Source: Companilactobacillus crustorum JCM 15951
GTDB taxonomy: Bacteria; Bacillota; Bacilli; Lactobacillales; Lactobacillaceae
DNA length: 64,000 nt
Assembly: GCF_001434585.1 (NCBI RefSeq)
Contig: NZ_AZDB01000003.1
Span: 46,973-110,972, forward strand
Direction of reading: 5' to 3'
Shown here: positions 9,905 to 18,534 of the stretch, piece after piece
How the letters are laid out: each line of letters starts with the position of its first letter
How positions within the stretch are numbered: the first letter of the stretch is position 1
Translations under genes and position numbers: made by a program
Notes under the pieces: generated by a model
What the model saw: the letters and a program-made list of their open reading frames with translations, nothing else
What the model was told of the DNA's origin: nothing
Database searches by the model: none

Positions 9905-10285
9905 ATGGGCTACCGCAAATTAGGACGTAACAGTTCACAAAGAAAAGCAATGTTACGCGATTTAACTACTGATTTAATCATTAATGAACATATTGTTACA
10001 ACTGAAACTCGTGCTAAAGAAATCAGTCGTACAACAGAAAAAATGATAACCTTAGGTAAACGCGGAGATTTACATGCTCGTCGCCAAGCTGCTGCTTATG
10101 TTAGAAACGAAGTTGCTAACATTACAGAAGACGATGATGCAGTTATCGTTCAATCAGCTCTTCAAAAGTTATTCAGTGATATCGCACCACGTTACAAAGA
10201 ACGTAATGGTGGATACACACGTATCTTGAAGACAACTCCACGCCGTGGAGACGCCGCACCAATGGTTATTATTGAATTAGTTTAA
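9905..10285 (+). CDS. rplQ: 50S ribosomal protein L17
   Basis: L17 is a 50S protein near the exit-tunnel side. The 126 residues, [25 protein letters not shown] through [13 protein letters not shown], match the family over full length. ATG 9905 follows AGGAGG at 9892-9897. It is the last ribosomal gene of the alpha operon; the next 187 bases contain a structured leader before the ECF genes. Confidence 0.98.
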   Translation: MGYRKLGRNSSQRKAMLRDLTTDLIINEHIVTTETRAKEISRTTEKMITLGKRGDLHARRQAAAYVRNEVANITEDDDAVIVQSALQKLFSDIAPRYKERNGGYTRILKTTPRRGDAAPMVIIELV

Positions 10286-10328
10286 TAATAATTGTTCGTT
10301 AATTTTTAAAAAATCAGTCATTCTGATG

Positions 10329-10423
10329 AATTAGTGAGTGTTAAGATGATGGTTATTTTTAGCCAAGTCTATCTCTGAGATCCTTTTAAAAGGGGACACT
10401 AATTTATCGAATGATTTTTTTTT
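10329..10423 (+). promoter_or_regulatory. Structured leader between rplQ and ecfA1 (possible attenuator)
   Basis: AATTAGTG at 10329-10336 is an exact inverted match to CACTAATT at 10397-10404. Between them are two small dyads, ATCTC-T-GAGAT (10371-10381) and CCTTTTAAAAGG (10382-10393). A run of nine T follows at 10415-10423. The fold could end transcription or time entry into the ECF operon. No known riboswitch or T-box consensus is recognisable to me. Confidence 0.35.
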
Positions 10424-10472
10424 GCCCAAATTTGTTATTATATAGATAACATAATTTTGAGGGAGATAACTC

Positions 10473-11306
10473 TTGGAAAAAATCATTTCGATCAAAGATT
10501 TAAATTATACATATCCAGATTCCCAAAATGCTGCAATTGATCACTTGACGCTCGATATTTATAAAAATGAGTGGTTATCAATTGTTGGTAAGAATGGTAG
10601 TGGTAAATCTACTCTGACCAAATTAATTGATGGTTTGATCGAGGCCGATTCGGGAACCATAGCAGTTGATGGTCAAGTTATCAATGAAAAAAATATTTGG
10701 AATGCTCGTACCAAAATTGGAATAATTTTTCAAAATCCCGATCATCAATTCGTTGGAGCAACAGTAGAAGACGATGTGGCTTTTGGATTAGAAAATCAAG
10801 GAATGCCACGAGAACAAATGCTTAAAGAAGTGGATCATGCTTTAAAGTTAGTTAAAATGGCTGATTTTAAAAAACGAGATCCCCAATCATTGTCTGGTGG
10901 ACAAAAACAACGTGTTGCGATTGCAGGTGTTTTGGCAACAAGACCACAAATCGTTATTATGGATGAGTCTACGAGTATGTTAGATCCTGACGGCCGTAAG
11001 ACAGTTTTGGATTTGATTCAACAATTACGTAAAGAGCAAGATCTGACAATTATATCGATTACCCACGATATTGAAGAAACTGAATTGTCACAGCGAATTG
11101 TGGTTTTAAATTCTGGTAAGATTGTAAAAGACGGCAAACCAGATGTGATCTACAATTTAGGGGCAGATTTGCAAGAATATGGCCTTGACGAGCCTTTTAC
11201 TAGCAAACTAATGTCAGTATTAGGGAAGCAGTTAAAATTGCCTGACGGTTATCTGAGTGAAGGAGAGCTGAAGAATCAATTATGGAAATTACATTCGAAC
11301 ATGTAA
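10473..11306 (+). CDS. ecfA1: ECF transporter ATPase A1
   Basis: One of the two ATPases of the energy-coupling-factor module, which powers uptake of vitamins and metals by interchangeable substrate-binding S components coded elsewhere. In 277 residues, Walker A GKNGSGKST is at 39-47, the signature LSGGQ at 140-144, and Walker B IVIMDE at 160-165. Walker B is followed by STSML where EcfA1 proteins usually have that instead of PTAGL. TTG start at 10473 after GAGGGAG. It overlaps ecfA2 by 25 bases, indicating coupled translation. Confidence 0.95.
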   Translation: MEKIISIKDLNYTYPDSQNAAIDHLTLDIYKNEWLSIVGKNGSGKSTLTKLIDGLIEADSGTIAVDGQVINEKNIWNARTKIGIIFQNPDHQFVGATVEDDVAFGLENQGMPREQMLKEVDHALKLVKMADFKKRDPQSLSGGQKQRVAIAGVLATRPQIVIMDESTSMLDPDGRKTVLDLIQQLRKEQDLTIISITHDIEETELSQRIVVLNSGKIVKDGKPDVIYNLGADLQEYGLDEPFTSKLMSVLGKQLKLPDGYLSEGELKNQLWKLHSNM

Positions 11307-12145
11307 CACATTCTTATGACGTAAATAGCCCTACAGCTAATTTGGGTTTGGATGATGTTTCATTCACAATTAAAGATAAATTATTTACAGCTATCGTTGG
11401 TCAGACTGGTAGTGGTAAGTCTACTCTGGTAAGACACATCAATGCTCTTCTCAAACCAACTTCTGGCAGTATTAAAGTCGGTGATCGTTTACTTACTCCT
11501 GAGACTAATAACAAAAATCTCAAGCCGCTGCGTAAAAAGATTGGTATGGTTTTCCAGTTTCCAGAAAGTCAGTTGTTTGAAGAAACTGTGGAAAAAGATA
11601 TTATGTTTGGACCGATGAATTTTGGAGCTACTGAAGAGGAAGCTCGAACTTCGGCACATAAAATGATTCAACTGGTTGGTTTGGATGAATCTTACTTAAA
11701 GAAATCGCCTTTTGATCTCTCCGGTGGTCAGATGCGACGGGTAGCGATAGCTGGCGTTTTAGCTAGTGATCCGGAGACGATTATTTTAGATGAGCCTACT
11801 GCAGGATTGGACCCAGTTGGTCGTAAGGAAATTATGGATCTATTTAAGCAGTTGCAAGCTGAGGGTAAAACGATAATTTTGATTACGCATAATATGGACG
11901 ATGTGGCTAATTATGCTGATGAAATGGCAGTTATCCACCGTGGAAAACTCGTGGCGCACGGACTTCCTCAAGAAGTTTTCAACAATCAAGAGTTGCTTAA
12001 AGATAATCTTTTGACATTGCCTCAGAGTGCTGAGTTTGCTCAAGATTTAGCCCAAAAGGACTTCAAATTTGATCAGTTGCCAATTACGATTGCTGAATTA
12101 GGAGCTAAAATTAAACAACAGCTAAGTGGTGAAACCAATGGATAA
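11282..12145 (+). CDS. ecfA2: ECF transporter ATPase A2
   Basis: Partner ATPase of ecfA1. In 287 residues it carries Walker A GQTGSGKST at 40-48, the Q-loop FQFPESQLFEETV that contacts the EcfT coupling helices, LSGGQ at 146-150, and Walker B IILDEP at 167-172. The ATG at 11282 lies inside the end of ecfA1, with GGAGAG at 11261-11266 as ribosome-binding site. Its stop overlaps the ecfT start. Confidence 0.96.
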   Translation: MEITFEHVTHSYDVNSPTANLGLDDVSFTIKDKLFTAIVGQTGSGKSTLVRHINALLKPTSGSIKVGDRLLTPETNNKNLKPLRKKIGMVFQFPESQLFEETVEKDIMFGPMNFGATEEEARTSAHKMIQLVGLDESYLKKSPFDLSGGQMRRVAIAGVLASDPETIILDEPTAGLDPVGRKEIMDLFKQLQAEGKTIILITHNMDDVANYADEMAVIHRGKLVAHGLPQEVFNNQELLKDNLLTLPQSAEFAQDLAQKDFKFDQLPITIAELGAKIKQQLSGETNG

Positions 12146-12935
12146 GATAATTTTAGGAAGATATTTACCGGGTGACTCGTTGATTTATCGTTTAGATCCA
12201 CGAGGAAAATTTTTATTAACATTTTACTTTGTAGGAATTGTTTTCTTGGCTAATAATATAGCTTCTTACGCATTTTTATTGGCCTTCGTATTATTTGCTG
12301 TTTATCTGTCTAAAATTAATCTTGGCTTCTTTATTAAGGGATTAAAGCCAGTCTTTTGGTTAATTCTCTTCACGGTCGCGTTGCAGCTTTTATTTACGCC
12401 TAGCAATCATCCTATTTGGCATTGGGGTATTTTTACTTTATCCAATGAGGGGCTAGTAATTGCTGGCTATATTTTTATGCGATTTATTTTGATTATTTTT
12501 ATTTCTACCTTGTTGACATTAACTACGACGCCAATTGAGATCTCCGATTCGATCGAGAGCATTTTGAAGCCATTGAAGAAAGTTAAATTTCCAGTGACTC
12601 AGGTTGCTTTGATGCTGTCGATTGCTTTAAGATTTGTGCCGTTGCTTGTTGATGAGACAACCAAAATTATGGACGCTCAACGTGCACGAGGAGTTGATTT
12701 TGGAGAAGGCGGATTGATTAAAAGAATTAAGTCATTCGTGCCAATTTTGATTCCGCTATTTGTCAGCAGTTTTTCAATTGCCTATGATTTAGCAATTGCT
12801 ATGGAATCACGTGGCTACAAGGATGGAGAAGGACGTAGCAAATATCGGGTCCTTAACTGGAGCAAGCGTGATAATTTGACTATATTGTTTATGGCTATTG
12901 TGACAGTGATTTTATTATTTTTACGGAGTTATTAA
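12138..12935 (+). CDS. ecfT: ECF transporter transmembrane subunit T
   Basis: EcfT is the membrane scaffold linking the two ECF ATPases to an S component. The 265-residue product begins MDKIILGRYLPGDSLIYRLDPR, the typical start, has several hydrophobic segments and two cytoplasmic X-R-G coupling motifs (AQRARGVDFGEG and MESRGYKDGEGR). I prefer ATG 12138 over an in-frame GTG at 12126 because it gives the family N-terminus and the common ATGGATAA overlap with the ecfA2 stop. truA follows after 3 bases. Confidence 0.95.
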   Translation: MDKIILGRYLPGDSLIYRLDPRGKFLLTFYFVGIVFLANNIASYAFLLAFVLFAVYLSKINLGFFIKGLKPVFWLILFTVALQLLFTPSNHPIWHWGIFTLSNEGLVIAGYIFMRFILIIFISTLLTLTTTPIEISDSIESILKPLKKVKFPVTQVALMLSIALRFVPLLVDETTKIMDAQRARGVDFGEGGLIKRIKSFVPILIPLFVSSFSIAYDLAIAMESRGYKDGEGRSKYRVLNWSKRDNLTILFMAIVTVILLFLRSY

Positions 12936-12938
12936 TTT

Positions 12939-13682
12939 ATGACAAGATATAAGTTAACCATCGCTTATGATGGCACTAAGTTTCATGGATTTCAGCGTCA
13001 AAATGAATTACGAACGGTTCAAGGAGTAGTTGAAAAAGCTTTAACTAAGATGACTAAGGGGCAACATATCGATGTAGTTGGATCAGGACGAACTGATGCA
13101 GGAGTACATGCCTTAGGTCAAGTGATTCATTTTGATTATCCTGGACAAATACCAGCTGATAATATGCAGAGAGCGGTCAATTCTTTGATGCCACTAGATA
13201 TTTTGGTAAAAGATGCAACTATTGTAGATGAGAATTTTCATGCGCGCTTTGGAGTAAAGAAAAAAACTTACCAATATCGAGTTGCTTGTGGACATTATAC
13301 AGATCCTTTTAAAAGGTTTTACACAGGCCACTATCCCTATGCGCTATCTGTGGATAAAATTCAAATAGCCTTGAAGGATTTAGTTGGGGAACATGATTTT
13401 TCTAGTTTTGCAGCTTCTGGTGGCGTGATTGAAAATAAAGTTAGGACTATCTATTCTGCGACAGCCGTGTATAATAAGAACAACGACGAAATAGTTTTCG
13501 AATTTACAGGCAATGGCTTCCTATATAATATGGTCAGAATTTTAGTTGCTACTCTATTAGAGATCGGTAATGGACGCAGAGATGTACATGATTTCTTGAG
13601 ATTGTTTGAAGTAAAGGATCGCCAAGAAGCTCGTGGTACGGCTCCTGCAAGCGGGTTATATTTAAAAGAAGTTTTTTATTAA
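12939..13682 (+). CDS. truA: tRNA pseudouridine(38-40) synthase TruA
   Basis: Converts uridines 38-40 in the tRNA anticodon arm to pseudouridine. In 247 residues, the catalytic aspartate is D53 in [15 protein letters not shown]; the N-terminal [16 protein letters not shown] and the C-terminal [20 protein letters not shown] are family signatures. The position after ecfT and before rplM is conserved in lactobacilli. The start lies 3 bases after the ecfT stop. Confidence 0.97.
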   Translation: MTRYKLTIAYDGTKFHGFQRQNELRTVQGVVEKALTKMTKGQHIDVVGSGRTDAGVHALGQVIHFDYPGQIPADNMQRAVNSLMPLDILVKDATIVDENFHARFGVKKKTYQYRVACGHYTDPFKRFYTGHYPYALSVDKIQIALKDLVGEHDFSSFAASGGVIENKVRTIYSATAVYNKNNDEIVFEFTGNGFLYNMVRILVATLLEIGNGRRDVHDFLRLFEVKDRQEARGTAPASGLYLKEVFY

Positions 13683-13699
13683 TAATCTGTGGATAAATA

Positions 13700-13728
13700 T
13701 TGACTTAATGGTCGAATCACAGTATTAT
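13700..13728 (+). promoter_or_regulatory. rplM-rpsI promoter
   Basis: TTGACT at 13700-13705, a 17-base spacer, and TATTAT at 13723-13728. This is a strong sigma-A match directly ahead of the rplM leader, so rplM-rpsI need not depend on read-through from truA. Confidence 0.85.
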
Positions 13729-13738
13729 TGTAACTGGT

Positions 13739-13800
13739 ATTGTTTGCCCCACGATAAGCCCCGGAAACTTATTAGGTTGTCAAACAGACGTAGAAACTGG
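13739..13800 (+). ncRNA. Candidate L13 (rplM) leader RNA
   Basis: Between promoter and rplM is a compact two-stem fold: TGTTTG (13741-13746) pairs with CAAACA (13781-13786) and, inside it, ATAAG (13754-13758) with CTTAT (13768-13772) around CCCCGGAAA. Firmicutes rplM mRNAs are known to carry an autoregulatory L13 leader in this position. The match to that family is from memory of its layout and should be confirmed by covariance search. Confidence 0.6.
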
Positions 13801-13811
13801 AGGAAATTAAA

Positions 13812-14255
13812 GTGCGTACAACACCATTAGCAAAAGCAAGTGAAGTTGAACGTAAATGGTATGTAATCGATGGTGAAGATGTTGTCTTAGGTAGACTTTC
13901 ATCTGTTGTTGCTTCTATTCTTAGAGGTAAAAACAAACCAACTTACACACCTAACGTTGATACAGGTGACAATGTTATTGTCATCAATGCAGATAAAGTT
14001 AGATTAACAGGTAAAAAAGCAAAGAATAAGATTTACTATTCTCATTCAGATCACCCAGGTGGGTTGAAGAGTATTAGTGCCGGCGAAAAACAAGCTACAA
14101 AGCCTGAAAGATTCGTTGAAGATTCTATTCGCGGTATGTTACCTAAGAACACTCTTGGTCGTCAAGAAATCAAGAAGTTGCATGTTTATGCAGGTTCTGA
14201 TCATCAACACCAAGCACAAAATCCAGAAATGTTGGATATCAACAAACTAATTTAA
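13812..14255 (+). CDS. rplM: 50S ribosomal protein L13
   Basis: L13 is an early 50S assembly protein. The 147 residues run from [20 protein letters not shown] through [18 protein letters not shown] and [11 protein letters not shown], all family hallmarks. GTG start at 13812 after GGAGG at 13799-13803. It is expected to autoregulate through the leader just upstream; rpsI follows after 13 bases. Confidence 0.98.
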   Translation: MRTTPLAKASEVERKWYVIDGEDVVLGRLSSVVASILRGKNKPTYTPNVDTGDNVIVINADKVRLTGKKAKNKIYYSHSDHPGGLKSISAGEKQATKPERFVEDSIRGMLPKNTLGRQEIKKLHVYAGSDHQHQAQNPEMLDINKLI

Positions 14256-14268
14256 GGAGGAAAAGAAT

Positions 14269-14661
14269 TTGGCACAAGTATCATATGCCGGAACGGGTCG
14301 TCGCAAGGATTCAGTTGCTCGTGTACGCTTGGTTCCCGGAAACGGAAAAATTACTATCAACAAACGTGATGTCAAAGATTACATTCCTTTTGACAATTTG
14401 ATTGCTGATATGAAACAACCTCTAGATGTTACTGAAACAGCAGACAGTTATGACGTTATTGCTAACGTTAACGGTGGTGGCTTCTCAGGACAAGCTGGAG
14501 CAATTAGACATGGTATCGCTAGAGCCCTACTTGATGTAGATCCTGATTTCAGACCTTCACTCAAGTCAGCTGGCTTTTTAACACGTGACCCTCGTATGAA
14601 GGAACGTAAGAAACCAGGTCTTAAGAAAGCCCGTAAGGCTTCACAATTCTCAAAACGTTAA
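14269..14661 (+). CDS. rpsI: 30S ribosomal protein S9
   Basis: S9 sits in the 30S head and its C-terminal KR tail reaches the P-site tRNA. The 130-residue protein shows [39 protein letters not shown] and the C-terminal [12 protein letters not shown] start at 14269 after AAGGAGG at 14254-14260. A strong terminator follows at 14691. Confidence 0.98.
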   Translation: MAQVSYAGTGRRKDSVARVRLVPGNGKITINKRDVKDYIPFDNLIADMKQPLDVTETADSYDVIANVNGGGFSGQAGAIRHGIARALLDVDPDFRPSLKSAGFLTRDPRMKERKKPGLKKARKASQFSKR

Positions 14662-14690
14662 TATTTATATTTTCAGTTTTGGATCAAAAA

Positions 14691-14721
14691 AACATCTCTC
14701 AGTGTGAGGGATGTTTTTTTG
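14691..14721 (+). terminator. Rho-independent terminator after rpsI
   Basis: AACATCTCTC pairs with GAGGGATGTT (one U-G pair) around a short loop and is followed by seven T. It closes the rplM-rpsI transcript. Confidence 0.9.
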
Positions 14722-14750
14722 TTATGATTATCTAAAAGAAGGTTGAAAAA

Positions 14751-15266
14751 ATGATAAATATTAAAAAGTTATCCACAAGTTATCAAACAAGAAGATTAAC
14801 TTCAAAAGATGTTGATAAGGCTTTTGCATTAGTTCAGAGTAATCCAACTTATTTTGCCTATTGTCCTCCACAACCCACACGTCACAGCATGTTAGAGGAT
14901 ATGCAAGTTGTTCCTGCCAATAAAACGAATGAAGATAAATTTTATCTAGGCTTCTTTGAAGGTACGCAATTAATTGCCATTCTAGATTTAATTAATCAGT
15001 ATCCTGATGCGGAAACTGGTTGGATCGGCTTCTTTATGGTCGATGCTAAGTATCAGAAAAAGGGGATTGGCAGTGCAATTATAAAGGAAGTATTTTTAGA
15101 ACTAAAGGCAGCGGGATTAAAAGTGATTGAGCTAGCTTATCCGAAAGGTGATGCCCAAAGTGAGCATTTTTTACTGAAGAATAATTTTCAAAAAACAGGA
15201 CGAGAAATTTCTGTTCCAGGATATACTGTCGTTATAATGAATTATAAGTTAGAGACGTTGTCGTAG
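14751..15266 (+). CDS. GNAT family N-acetyltransferase
   Basis: Predicted acetyl-CoA-dependent N-acetyltransferase of 171 residues; the substrate is unknown. The fold is visible from the TRRLTSKDVDKAFALVQS start, the central ETGWIGFFMVDAKYQKKGIGSAIIKEV (motif A with the pyrophosphate-binding Q-K-K-G-I-G-S) and the later LKVIELAYPKGDAQSEHFLLKNNFQ segment (motif B). The ribosome-binding site AAGG is weak. It stands alone between the rpsI terminator and the SdpI-like gene, 57 bases downstream. Confidence 0.8.
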   Translation: MINIKKLSTSYQTRRLTSKDVDKAFALVQSNPTYFAYCPPQPTRHSMLEDMQVVPANKTNEDKFYLGFFEGTQLIAILDLINQYPDAETGWIGFFMVDAKYQKKGIGSAIIKEVFLELKAAGLKVIELAYPKGDAQSEHFLLKNNFQKTGREISVPGYTVVIMNYKLETLS

Positions 15267-15323
15267 CTGTTAGTTTGCAGAATGGTTATAATGTGGTTAC
15301 TAAAGTTTTAGGGGATGAGAATA

Positions 15324-15947
15324 TTGAAGAATAAAAAATTAGTCATTATTCTCTCACTGTTTATAATTTGGTTGCCGACAATTATAATTTTCTTTTTTTG
15401 GAAAAAGTTACCTGATAATATTGCAACTCATTATAATGCTCAAATGGTAGCTGATGGATGGAGTTCCAAAATAGTAGCGGTATTATTAATACCGTTGATT
15501 ATCACGGTAATTCAACTTTTGCTTGTATATGCTATTTTACGTAATCCTAAAGCAGTAAAAACAGAGGAAATAATTTTCTTCTTTTTACCAATAATCTCAA
15601 TTTTTGGTAATGGAACAATATTTTTGTCGGCTTTGGGAATGAATTTACAGAATTATCGGGAATTGATTTTGAACATTTTGTTTGGAATTCTTTTTATAAT
15701 GCTCGGATTGCTTATGAGAGACGTTAAACCTAATCGAATCATTGGGGTTAGATTGCCTTGGACTTTCCAGAGCAAAAAAAATTGGAAACTGACTAATCGT
15801 TTAGCTGCTAGATTATTCTTAGTAGGGGGTATCTTGTTAATACTCTGTGGATTACTGCCAGCTTCCGGATTGACTTGGTTTATCATAGCTCTCGTAATAG
15901 TTGTACCAATTATTTACTCATATGTATTGCATCGTCAAGGTGTTTAA
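15324..15947 (+). CDS. SdpI-family (DUF1648) membrane protein
   Basis: About 207 residues with roughly six hydrophobic helices. The N-terminal DUF1648 motif is seen as LPDNIATHYNAQMVADGWSS, and the C-terminal SdpI domain as RDVKPNRIIGVRLPWTFQS followed by NWKLTNRLAARLF. In Bacillus the family includes SdpI, an immunity protein and signal transducer for the SdpC toxin; most members have no proven role. I favour TTG 15324 because AGGGG at 15310-15314 is then 9 bases away, whereas ATG 15315 touches it. No sdpC-like toxin gene is nearby. Confidence 0.78.
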   Translation: MKNKKLVIILSLFIIWLPTIIIFFFWKKLPDNIATHYNAQMVADGWSSKIVAVLLIPLIITVIQLLLVYAILRNPKAVKTEEIIFFFLPIISIFGNGTIFLSALGMNLQNYRELILNILFGILFIMLGLLMRDVKPNRIIGVRLPWTFQSKKNWKLTNRLAARLFLVGGILLILCGLLPASGLTWFIIALVIVVPIIYSYVLHRQGV

Positions 15948-15950
15948 AAA

Positions 15951-15990
15951 AACTCTGATAACCGTTTAAATAGGCTATTAGAGTTTTTTT
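15951..15990. terminator. Bidirectional terminator between SdpI-like and WxL genes
   Basis: AACTCTGATA pairs with TATTAGAGTT (one mismatch) with A-run on the left and T-run on the right, so it can serve both the plus-strand SdpI-like gene and the minus-strand WxL gene that ends at 15990. Confidence 0.85.
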
Positions 15991-18272
15991 TAGTTGGAGC
16001 TGTCAACAGCTGTCCAAGTTATCGTAGTGGAGTAGGTCCCTTTAGGTTCAAAACTAGTCTGTTTTAAAAGAATACCATTGTTTTGAGACCAACTAGAGGC
16101 AATATTGAAATCTTGTTTGCCATTGCTAGTTTTAGTTCCTTGGGCAATATTAACGACTTGATTGACCAAAGAATTAGAGTTGCCCTTGGAATCAATGAAG
16201 ACTAGTCCACCATTATCCCAAGTGGAGTCTCCTTTAGTTAAAGGAGTTGCCGTTGCATTTAATTTCCAAGTAGAATTTATTGCTCGCTGGTCACTGACGC
16301 TTATTGCCGAATCATCAGCTCGATGAATAGTTCTAGTAATTGGGAAGGATTGAACAGTTTCAAAGTGACTAGTAGGTGCTGCAGTGATTGTTAAATCACC
16401 AATCACGTTGATATTGTAAGTAATTGTATTTGATTTATTGTAATCTTGATCTTCAGCATAGAAGGAAACAGTATTGGCGCCTTCTTTGAGATCATCAGCT
16501 GAAACAAGGTAGTTAAAAATATCAGCAGAACTACCAGTATCTAGAGTTGCTAAGGTTGCTGCTTTATCACTTTCAGGAGTTTCTTTGCCATTAATCAATC
16601 TGTGGATAACAATTTTACTTGTATCAATTGTATCAGTTGGAGAGTAAGCAACTTGTCCACTTAAAGTAGTCTGACCCGTTGTTTTAACAGTTTGATTGTC
16701 GGAACTCTGAGCAGTTAAAGTCAGTTTTTTAGGTTGAATAATCTTAAAGGCAGGGGAGTTAACATCCTTTTGCAAATTAGAACCCTTGAAACTAGCATGT
16801 TCAGCAGCCACCTCAGTAGTTACTGAATTATCAGCTGTAGCTGTACCATTGATAGTGATTGTAGCAGATTTGTTAGTGCTGCTTAGATCTTTTTCTAGAG
16901 TTTGAGTGACATCAGTAGCAGAGCCATCAACACTAAAGGCTTGACTGCTACCGTCAATGTATTTAATTGTTCCATTTGTATAAGTGATATGAGATGGCAA
17001 ATTGATATCGGCTATAATATTTTTCCAATCTTGTGAGCCATTATCGTAAGATAAGTTATATTTGAGGGATAGATCATCGCCATTGTTAACAGATTCGTTT
17101 TCATTCACTTTACGAGGTGTACCATCTGAGGAAGTTTGAGTATTGTCCTCTAATTCACTGTCTACAGATGCTTCGACAATAGCTGGAACTGAATCGAAGA
17201 TAACTAGGTTGGTTTCAGTATTCTCACCAGTAGATCCAGTAAACCCCCAATACAATTTGTTATTTCCATTTAGATTAAATTTGGTAATATCCACTGGAAA
17301 AGATTTTGTTACACCAGGAGTTACAGGTTTTCCGTTTAAATCTTCATCGTCAAACTTATATGTAAGAGTTGGATCAGATGATTTGGTATCGGCAGGTTTC
17401 CATTCAATGGTCATATGATGCCATGCTTTATCAGTTAGAAAATTAGTGTTGTTATTGACTTGATAGACCGGATCTTTATGAACCATCTCAACGTAGTTTT
17501 TTGAGCCAAAAAGGGCATAGGTATTTGGATCACCTGGGTAGTTCCAAGCAATATGACTACCTGAGGTTTGGGAAACTAGTTGATGATCATATGAACTATC
17601 TGAAGCGTTCTCATCTTCAATACTATCCCCATTAAAGTAAGTATCGAATTCAATAGCTAGACTATTTTGAATTGCGGTCTTTGCTATGAGTTCTTTAGAA
17701 GTATCAGTCATTGGAACACCCCAAACCCCCATAGTTTGTCCCCCCTCTCCTTTTTCAAGTAAATCTTTATTGAAGGCATTAGGACCAGCATTCTGCAAAA
17801 CGAAAGCCATTCCATCTCCATAATTGACATTTCCTCTGCCACCGCCGAACATCAGCCACATGGAGACAGTTTGATTCTTATTAATATCAATATAATTATT
17901 TTTACTATTGCCTGAGGATGATTGATTAGACCAGACTGCACCATAGGAACTTCCATACCCACTATCTGTTAAGCCAATAACATCTTTTGTGGTTTTGTTC
18001 ATTGCTGCCGGGGAAGAAGTTGATGTATAAGCAGGATAGATTTTAGTTGTATTATTTCTACTGGGAATAGAGGCGATGTGGAACCAATCGGTTATATTAG
18101 CGATACCATCAGGAACGTAGTCATCACTTTGCAATAAAGCACTTGTTTGTGGATTATTTTTGACACTTGATGGATATGGAATTACTGTTGAAGCACTTGT
18201 ATTTGTTTTAAAAAATATCAACAAAACAAATACTATAAAAATAGCATTTGTTAAAAACAATATTTTTTTCAT
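15990..18272 (-). CDS. WxL-domain surface protein with L-type lectin-like domain
   Basis: A 760-residue secreted protein. A signal peptide covers about residues 1-28. An L-type lectin-like domain follows at about 55-370 (NYGDGMAFVLQNAG, GVWGV, SLAIEFDTYFN with its metal-site-like aspartates), then beta-sandwich repeats. A C-terminal WxL cell-wall-binding domain is marked by TWKLNATAT from residue 668 and the distal YSTTITWTAV at 747-756. WxL domains bind peptidoglycan non-covalently, so it likely displays a carbohydrate- or host-binding lectin on the cell surface. No DUF916/DUF3324 or other WxL cluster partners are present. RBS AGGGGGA precedes ATG 18272. Confidence 0.85.
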   Translation of the reverse strand: MKKILFLTNAIFIVFVLLIFFKTNTSASTVIPYPSSVKNNPQTSALLQSDDYVPDGIANITDWFHIASIPSRNNTTKIYPAYTSTSSPAAMNKTTKDVIGLTDSGYGSSYGAVWSNQSSSGNSKNNYIDINKNQTVSMWLMFGGGRGNVNYGDGMAFVLQNAGPNAFNKDLLEKGEGGQTMGVWGVPMTDTSKELIAKTAIQNSLAIEFDTYFNGDSIEDENASDSSYDHQLVSQTSGSHIAWNYPGDPNTYALFGSKNYVEMVHKDPVYQVNNNTNFLTDKAWHHMTIEWKPADTKSSDPTLTYKFDDEDLNGKPVTPGVTKSFPVDITKFNLNGNNKLYWGFTGSTGENTETNLVIFDSVPAIVEASVDSELEDNTQTSSDGTPRKVNENESVNNGDDLSLKYNLSYDNGSQDWKNIIADINLPSHITYTNGTIKYIDGSSQAFSVDGSATDVTQTLEKDLSSTNKSATITINGTATADNSVTTEVAAEHASFKGSNLQKDVNSPAFKIIQPKKLTLTAQSSDNQTVKTTGQTTLSGQVAYSPTDTIDTSKIVIHRLINGKETPESDKAATLATLDTGSSADIFNYLVSADDLKEGANTVSFYAEDQDYNKSNTITYNINVIGDLTITAAPTSHFETVQSFPITRTIHRADDSAISVSDQRAINSTWKLNATATPLTKGDSTWDNGGLVFIDSKGNSNSLVNQVVNIAQGTKTSNGKQDFNIASSWSQNNGILLKQTSFEPKGTYSTTITWTAVDSSN

Positions 18273-18467
18273 GAAAATTTCCCCCTAGAAATTCAGTTAA
18301 CGGTCAATAAATTAATTTTAGTACATTATATAAATGATTTGATTTTCTATTACATAAATTGTTTTTATCCAATTTGAATAATATAATTTTTGCTGAAAAA
18401 AACAGAAAATAATCTTTGAAAATATGATTTTAACCATTTTTAGAAGGGAGATGCCATGTCTAATAAT

Positions 18468-18518
18468 AAAAAAATAATCTCACTATTTTAATTATCTAAG
18501 ATAGTGAGATTATTTTTT
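18468..18518. terminator. Strong bidirectional terminator
   Basis: AAATAATCTCACTAT pairs perfectly with ATAGTGAGATTATTT around a 15-base loop, flanked by A- and T-runs. It lies 17 bases beyond the stop of the minus-strand YdcF-like gene. A tiny plus-strand frame with a good ribosome-binding site runs into it (see findings). Confidence 0.9.
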
Positions 18519-18534
18519 ATTTCTATTTATAAAA

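Noticed and set aside
15315..15947. SdpI-like gene as part of a toxin-immunity cassette
   Set aside because: No sdpC-like toxin or sdpR-like regulator is nearby; neighbours are a GNAT and a surface protein.
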